Of a DNA stretch of 64,000 bases, positions 62,701 to 64,000 are shown piece after piece. The position numbers were made by a program, and so were the translations under genes. The notes under the pieces are model-generated. The model made no database searches, was not told the origin of the DNA, and saw nothing but the letters and a program-made list of their open reading frames with translations. Location: contig CAJNDS010000001.1 in NCBI GenBank assembly GCA_905221605.1, positions 2,720,025 to 2,784,024 of the forward strand, in the 5' to 3' direction. How positions within the stretch are numbered: position 1 is the first letter of the stretch; every line of letters starts with the position of its first letter. This stretch comes from Symbiodinium natans. Taxonomy: Eukaryota > Sar > Dinophyceae > Suessiales > Symbiodiniaceae.

Positions 62701-62747
62701 CCTGGTGCAGCCGATCCCGCCCGATATTCACGCGGAGCTTAGTCTAG
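53703..62747 (+). CDS. Gag-Pol polyprotein of a copia retrotransposon with an embedded oxygenase-like domain
   Basis: 3,014 residues in one frame. Residues 1-540 are low-complexity; 549-780 are a copia-type gag core (start LKGSVELPKMPEPY). C815/C824/C830/H834 form a CCCH finger and C846/C849/H854/C859 a zinc knuckle. D993 in DSGAS is the aspartic protease. H1419/H1424/C1431/C1434 start the integrase, with catalytic D1458, D1594 and E1630 (D-x35-E) and an integrase C-terminal domain at about 1,680-1,740. About 1,835-1,975 is a predicted 2-oxoglutarate/Fe(II) oxygenase domain. About 2,030-2,170 is coiled coil. Reverse transcriptase spans about 2,155-2,450 (D2271; YVDD 2,375-2,378). Nine IPSSS(D/N)Q repeats precede RNase H (D2632, E2671 or E2673, D2706, D2755). 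The tail has hydrophobic segments (2,792-2,807, 2,829-2,848) and C2980/C2983/C2999/C3002. The first ATG lies in the LTR; the next in-frame ATG (53,760) overlaps the primer site. The mature proteins would be released by the protease. Confidence 0.95.
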   Translation: MALQSSDDLHNLRPPTGQVMSPMMPMAEGMAGARDSVPGQAGLPSGEMGRHGGYGTLNPIPNRSGAMGPSPLMNGVNPAGVAVSLDGPTITGSGEARTALGATNEATRVGLGPRVDIGTAELQQHQQTAVPTHPATAPQALGPPLPGLSSFQDRPQEPPQLALEAPPAREAARVTQEPDDQSLLAMVPRQGLLQPSQEARNAMAQLAEQQTALVAAVQSRARRMLQGTGVEQSDQDPVHSSEDHVVWYSRLRGLVQGVVNPVMERVQVMRSRTAMSSPQAWQSPTTTPEPREAGTPLMEPAMQQAMQEWTQRTSLLQPRQDLFGSPAEHSSGESVSPEMVQEEVRRQVQIAIQGRDVKVHQLQSENDELKKLLHQVMEAASRPQGVGEEMTRADLRGRLGSGGLELPGIRRARGSDRPHQPEELRPIGVENGAAGLLGPPPGLDGGGYRASFVNNDGGNVGGGAQEQGTGKPPTGLSSDLQGGQAVAGEGENLGKNDTLPEAGRSSGGAGSVGGGGPKDKETSTLELLAHGIQQLQQMQMKKDGHDPELLKGSVELPKMPEPYTDSSSVAFLEWMYEAGQLIGSLTEKASGWWEANSQLAVNTYKAYQGESPLQKLKIRVGANSFVDDEKWSRLERRVMTLLLQSMQPQIKNEVMMLRIDKVKDCLFKLYTIYTPGGASERASLIKQLEYIAPQDSPTELTASLRKWKKLVSRASEMGVNIPDGSVLMVAVENAIKKVVSGQPDMAFKLNMAKQDLQLPYQPHITSVLTYVDHILAELQQVIPIARNDLKLKGMNVEPKTPSNAGSPARGQKAPCKFWSSDEGCRKGSSCKFAHEFMSKEEKKGRCWHCGGKNHRQNECPVKTGKSKGGGKGSSSTQSTTPPTSTAATVAAMAVTPPPGDQHLQSGEAPAPTAPAGSGTLTSSGSSSAASTVLFSEQPTQAQTTEVRELAEQFLAKLKRLAPMQVETNEAIATLNHFLRSQGLESPQGLALLDSGASHPYRAPRSQDEVQKARKVAVQLADGRTVRLRQTTAGTLLPEQANEGDNFGGTILPLGSLVQSLGCTLRWSRRRGLQVHHPEHGLLPTKLVGNCPVLREAEALKLISDLEEVELGKLKANNMDGVMRALNTGGQEEGPSWREGLDEFVATGSRRALRRMLLDPDSPLGSCTEEEIVAMIGLDDVNLSDSSGASILKGLPLNRAARRRLLSTRWAIHMFSGESKDAEMETESMSTLKIDLRISKRYNMLKSHETTKALLWAAARGQVEGLYGGPPRKMENQELLTKKFWLMWIIANRGAELSDLRKPFVAMELPGPSDFWNGPVWQGIKSTYDVATLYMEVNHERYAFATNLNVPNGFLVPNFEALSQSTPPRSQWPDELKQRLYTGMKLWRVYGDEGMRLRMMARMTKPVNMTEKELKHWEDHVKAGHIPYDRRCQTCVRTAATGRAHRRTLAPSAYSLSLDIAGPFRARGETADSARYRYLLVGAYCHPKLEACRESPNPEEEAEMQDDGLGVDNDDPMEEEDKGDPVEEEDDNYQKEMNERYKMIYKHIGDDIEYQTLHFAVPMETRTGKEVFAKVRDIYLELRRDGLPLTRIHSDRGRELKGQALRSWMSERDILATTGESQQPQQNGRAEALVRQLKSRCRTLLRSSGLPRTCWPLAATFSARRQRDLALGKLDDKDLTFGAKTYVKAKVFGTGGSYDLDERWKEGVFVGYSSDVQRGKVVRFGDGGYVTSVHLRPYLVDSDDLVDPNPLELHLPAPERRVRGKARIAGMTLPETSAELLAKEYLQEEKFDLEDILRLWQELKPQPKEGLRTSRREKRREEPAIWKTGQFTHGGICGLLEATRTMPWTTSYLTKVLSEWVGHNEFTALQITDNVGMQMHRDSHNSQSRMNVVLPVCLPEQGGGIWVEADEVDYCWEDEWRQVREAEWRRGKVHELRLGEPITFDPRKYHVTEDWVGRRVVVAMYTPRAKNMDGFTKETLDDLGFGMPEEDLRQFPDYKKGAILKMMNMAQEDREVDAVVFQMKEPTESKVSLEESLDELHELQEGIMERLRARAENLRDLLNEEEILAEELQATNEMVKEEADHARVTIEEWLKDAEEKMGKVRKVTESFFLKVANLNENDEIANVEEYLQNLQEDLKVTLDVPLDQVKLCLEKWVEAIQKELTNLEVNTGALERITMEEAKQMEREGRLRLIPGKMVFTVKPVGEANSGSISSTSPKWKRKARMVICGNRVDFDDDHTKELLYASGASAESLRIALCIAVAGGWLAAVTDITGAFLLSEWPEGKPRYGVLPPRILQQGGFLGPTDVLLVKRPLYGLRESPALWASYRTRVLKGLEIPYHKGSLRLKQLRTDSELWMIMFCEGEEMTLYGILVTYVDDLLYLSDSEIIEAVHGWIKERWPCAPLEYAKQEGGIRYLGMELVQDENGLFSLGQAGYVRNLVRIHGLSEEATSNLPCPKEWLCDDDYDLQEENYTESELRRGQKITGECLWLSCRTRPDLLFVTNYMSSTVSRSPCRVYRIGLKVIAYLNATVDLKIRVDKIPSSSDQIPSSSDQIPSSSDQIPSSSNQIPSSSNQIPSSSNQIPSSSNQIPSSSDQIPSSSSQTLNSSDDKQAHQVVSGHKVRFNVQLCGYSDASFAPFGGKSFGASVAVVGRTPVAWKASKQSMVSMSVCEAEMMESATCGLLLESVASILVEICGPIVCPELRVDNAAATSLLSGSHGSWRTRHLRIRHAYILDKIARGELRVKHTPGDRQLADLPTKLHPRARLMELLRLWAMFGIPELDRAHQMEDLRLCYLMLAMMAMMSIGVEGRKVEDPNSFLKEPLAATGTMELLLLLGMSCVVAVACWEMIKMIGKWGWNKMFGTKKTRKLRRLRDLAKMAAEAEVKRSLEQASEESEATIHQARRQTGNRATSSSEPKTRTVGTQTPAVEPEIHERVVTVHVPEVRERVVHVEVPARETHRYDRINEIYMTGHGGGAFHTCQDCQGFRLATSRVHPIALCTWCSRSRPIFTRSLV
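53756..53769 (+). other. Primer-binding site, tRNA-Met anticodon arm type
   Basis: Directly after the LTR is ggttatgagcccaa. Its reverse complement, ttgggctcataacc, has the form of a tRNA-Met anticodon stem-loop (stem ggg, loop ctcataa with CAT anticodon, stem cc). It does not resemble a CCA-end primer site. This fits priming by a half-tRNA cut in the anticodon stem, as known for Drosophila copia and yeast Ty5. Confidence 0.75.
58153..58367 (+). other. Acidic insertion in the integrase core
   Basis: Between catalytic D1458 and D1594 there are 135 residues, about twice the usual spacing. The extra part is a Glu/Asp-rich run (for example MEEEDKGDP and VEEEDDN). The D-x35-E spacing is normal, so the fold around the other two catalytic residues is kept. 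Confidence 0.75.
59205..59627 (+). other. Predicted 2-oxoglutarate/Fe(II)-dependent dioxygenase domain in the polyprotein
   Basis: Seen: a strand FTALQITDN, then H1879-R-D1881 (HxD), GGGIWV (1,901-1,906), the strand-turn GEPITFD, a distal His H1949 and R1957/R1958 followed by VVVAMYTPR. This is the double-stranded beta-helix layout HxD...H...R, in which the two His and Asp bind iron and the Arg binds 2-oxoglutarate. HxD-to-His spacing (70) and His-to-Arg spacing (9) are within the range of characterised members such as prolyl 4-hydroxylase and isopenicillin N synthase (from memory). It lies between the integrase C-terminal domain and reverse transcriptase. Substrate unknown. Confidence 0.75.
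61320..61508 (+). repeat. Nine tandem 21-bp repeats in the pol ORF
   Basis: Unit atcccgagcagttccgacc+ag encodes IPSSSDQ or IPSSSNQ. Nine copies lie between the reverse transcriptase connection and RNase H, in frame. Copies differ at the Asp/Asn codon and at one synonymous site. Confidence 0.95.
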
Positions 62748-62870
62748 CTCAACAAGTGAACAGGGCATAGCATGATGATCCATGTGGAGCATGGATGCAC
62801 TACGAAAGAACCACGTTCAGGAGCAGCTGTCAGATATCTTCTGGATGCTTCCAAGCCGAAGGCTAGAAGC

Positions 62871-62879
62871 AAGGAGGAG
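62871..62879 (+). other. Polypurine tract
   Basis: aaggaggag directly abuts the 3' LTR, the expected plus-strand primer. Purine richness extends upstream (agaagc) with one C. Confidence 0.85.
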
Positions 62880-63167
62880 TGATGAAGTGAGATTCAGCTG
62901 ACAGCAAGCTCACCCATGTCCGAGGCCGTTTGAAGGGCCCAACGTGCAGAAAGCCGAACGTGCCAAGCCCATGAAAGCCATGAAGGCCATGAAGGCGATG
63001 AAGGCATGAAAAGGCGAAGCTGCATAACAACTCGCAATGTATAGCAGGCATAGTTACAGTGACATGTGCTCCTGAGAAAAGATCTGTCGCGACCTGTGTC
63101 GCATTCGGTGTGCCATGGCCCTGCAATCCTCCGATGATCTTCATAACCTCCGGCCCCCAACCGGACA
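62880..63167 (+). repeat. 3' LTR (288 bp)
   Basis: Same sequence as the 5' LTR with no difference found by eye, bounded by the polypurine tract and GATTC. It should supply the polyadenylation signal. Confidence 0.95.
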
Positions 63168-63172
63168 GATTC
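63168..63172. repeat. Target-site duplication, right (GATTC)
   Basis: Matches the left copy at 53,463-53,467. Confidence 0.93.
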
Positions 63173-63186
63173 CCTTACAATAAGCC

Positions 63187-63290
63187 CTACGGGTCCATGT
63201 ACCGCATCTTTATGTACTTGAGCCGCAAAGTCCCTTTATTGGAGGCACTTTACGGCCCAAGTATTCCCAATGTAGGTACATGGAGCCTTA
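63187..63290. repeat. Fold-back element, family B copy 6
   Basis: From cgggtccatgtaccgc to taggtacatggagcc, with ggaggcactttacggccc in the middle. It starts 20 bp after the retrotransposon. Confidence 0.8.
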
Positions 63291-63344
63291 TTATGACGAC
63301 CCCGATAGGGTACAGTACCCCGAATTTTGGAAACACCCCCATTT

Positions 63345-64000
63345 GGCTCGTTTAGGGTTTCGGGTTTAGGGTTTAGGGTTAGGGTTTAGGGGTTTGAACC
63401 CGCAGCATGCATGTACCCCACGTCGTAGATACCCTCCACCCTACACCCTCAACCCACACACACACTCTCTCTCACACATACACACGTGAATAACAGCCTT
63501 CGTGTAAACCCCATACTCCATAAACCCTGCCAACCCCAAGCCTCCAACCCCCCAAACTCCCGAAGACTTGGCCGGGGGCCTTTCGGGTTTGGTTTAGGGT
63601 TTTAGTGTAGGGTTTTGGGGTTTAGGGTTTAGGGTTTAGGGTTTAGGGTTTAGGGTTTAGGGTTTAGGGTTTTAGGGTTAGGGGTTTAGGGTTTTGGGGT
63701 TTAGGGTTTAGGTCGGGCCCGCGAAGAGTTTTCGCCACCAAGCCAGAGCTAACTGGCCCTGGTGCTGAAGGGATCCGGGTTCATTCTCCCAAGAAGACAT
63801 TGGGGGGTGTAAACCCTAAACCCTAAACCCTAAACCCTAAACCCTAAACCCTGAACCCCTACATGTGCAGCACTCGACCCATAACCCCTGAACCTTGGAC
63901 CCTAACCTGTTGCTGGAACTCCTCCACAATCGGCACCCTGACTTTGAAAAAGGTTTAGGGTTAAGGGTTTAGGGCGATTGGGAAACCTTCATACAGTACC
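63345..64000. other. Heptamer-rich flank
   Basis: TTTAGGG runs (63,610-63,675) and a CCCTAAA run (63,812-63,850) with unique pieces; no gene recognised. Confidence 0.6.

Larger units (their letters stand above)
53468..63167 (+). mobile_element. Intact Ty1/copia LTR retrotransposon, 9.7 kb
   Basis: Complete element with 288-bp TG...CA LTRs, flanking 5-bp duplication GATTC (53,463-53,467 and 63,168-63,172), primer-binding site, polypurine tract and a single 3,014-codon gag-pol frame. The order integrase before reverse transcriptase defines the copia group. Both LTRs appear identical and the ORF is undamaged, so insertion is recent and the element may be active. It landed between a family C and a family B fold-back element. 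Compared with typical 5-kb copia elements it is nearly twice as long, because of long gag, an extra oxygenase-like domain, a coiled coil and a C-terminal extension. Confidence 0.97.

Noticed and set aside
62863-63160. Minus-strand ORFs in both LTRs (same 88-residue product)
   Set aside because: Identical by virtue of LTR identity; no codon bias or homology seen.
53468-63167. Gypsy-type or retroviral classification
   Set aside because: Integrase precedes reverse transcriptase and the RT carries copia-type YVDD with copia spacing; gypsy elements have the reverse order.

Overview
The window looks like nuclear DNA of a dinoflagellate, probably one with Symbiodiniaceae- or Prorocentrum-like genome architecture. 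The grounds are: (i) plant/algal-type telomere heptamers (TTTAGGG or CCCTAAA) scattered in both orientations through bases 1-53,300; (ii) recognisable genes cut into very small exons whose introns end AG|G and start mostly with GC, also GT and GA, the relaxed splice code known from dinoflagellates; (iii) coding on one strand over long distances; (iv) a nuclear copy of a dinoflagellate-like mitochondrial cytochrome b fragment; (v) a large Ty1/copia retrotransposon. No bacterial operon or CRISPR is present.

Region 1-53,300 is not junk although it has almost no long ORFs. Reading exon by exon, I reconstruct a cyclopropane-fatty-acyl-phospholipid synthase (CFA) gene on the + strand. It has at least 22 exons of 18-99 nt from about 4,351 to 39,066, roughly 1 kb of coding sequence in about 35 kb. 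Its introns are filled with telomere-like heptamers, homopolymer G/C runs and families of ~100-bp fold-back elements. Inside one 13.5-kb intron lies a second + strand gene, protein phosphatase-1 inhibitor-3 (PPP1R11-type; exons at 18,705, 19,177, 20,004 and 20,761). Several telomeric arrays are bounded by short direct duplications of flanking DNA, once of an exon start, which suggests they were inserted as repair patches.

Other pieces: an LTR-like direct-repeat pair enclosing a broken minus-strand gene with five 69-bp repeats (4,939-6,377); an AT-rich repeat field (7,740-8,700) and a CATC/TCGT microsatellite (8,700-9,000); a gene-like coding block of unknown function (9,112-10,058); a GC-rich 15-bp minisatellite with an embedded mitochondrial cob fragment (44,940-46,725); and isolated candidate exons before 4,350 and after 46,800.

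Region 53,468-63,167 is an apparently intact, very young Ty1/copia retrotransposon: 288-bp LTRs that look identical, a 5-bp target duplication (GATTC), a primer site matching the tRNA-Met anticodon arm (half-tRNA priming), and one 3,014-codon gag-pol ORF that starts inside the 5' LTR. In order it holds gag with CCCH and CCHC zinc fingers, aspartic protease, integrase with a long acidic insertion, a predicted 2-oxoglutarate/Fe(II) dioxygenase domain, a coiled coil, reverse transcriptase, a 7-residue tandem repeat, RNase H, and a C-terminal extension with hydrophobic segments and a Cys4 motif. The dioxygenase inside a copia polyprotein is the most novel item: dinoflagellate DNA is rich in 5-hydroxymethyluracil, a base made by enzymes of that superfamily.
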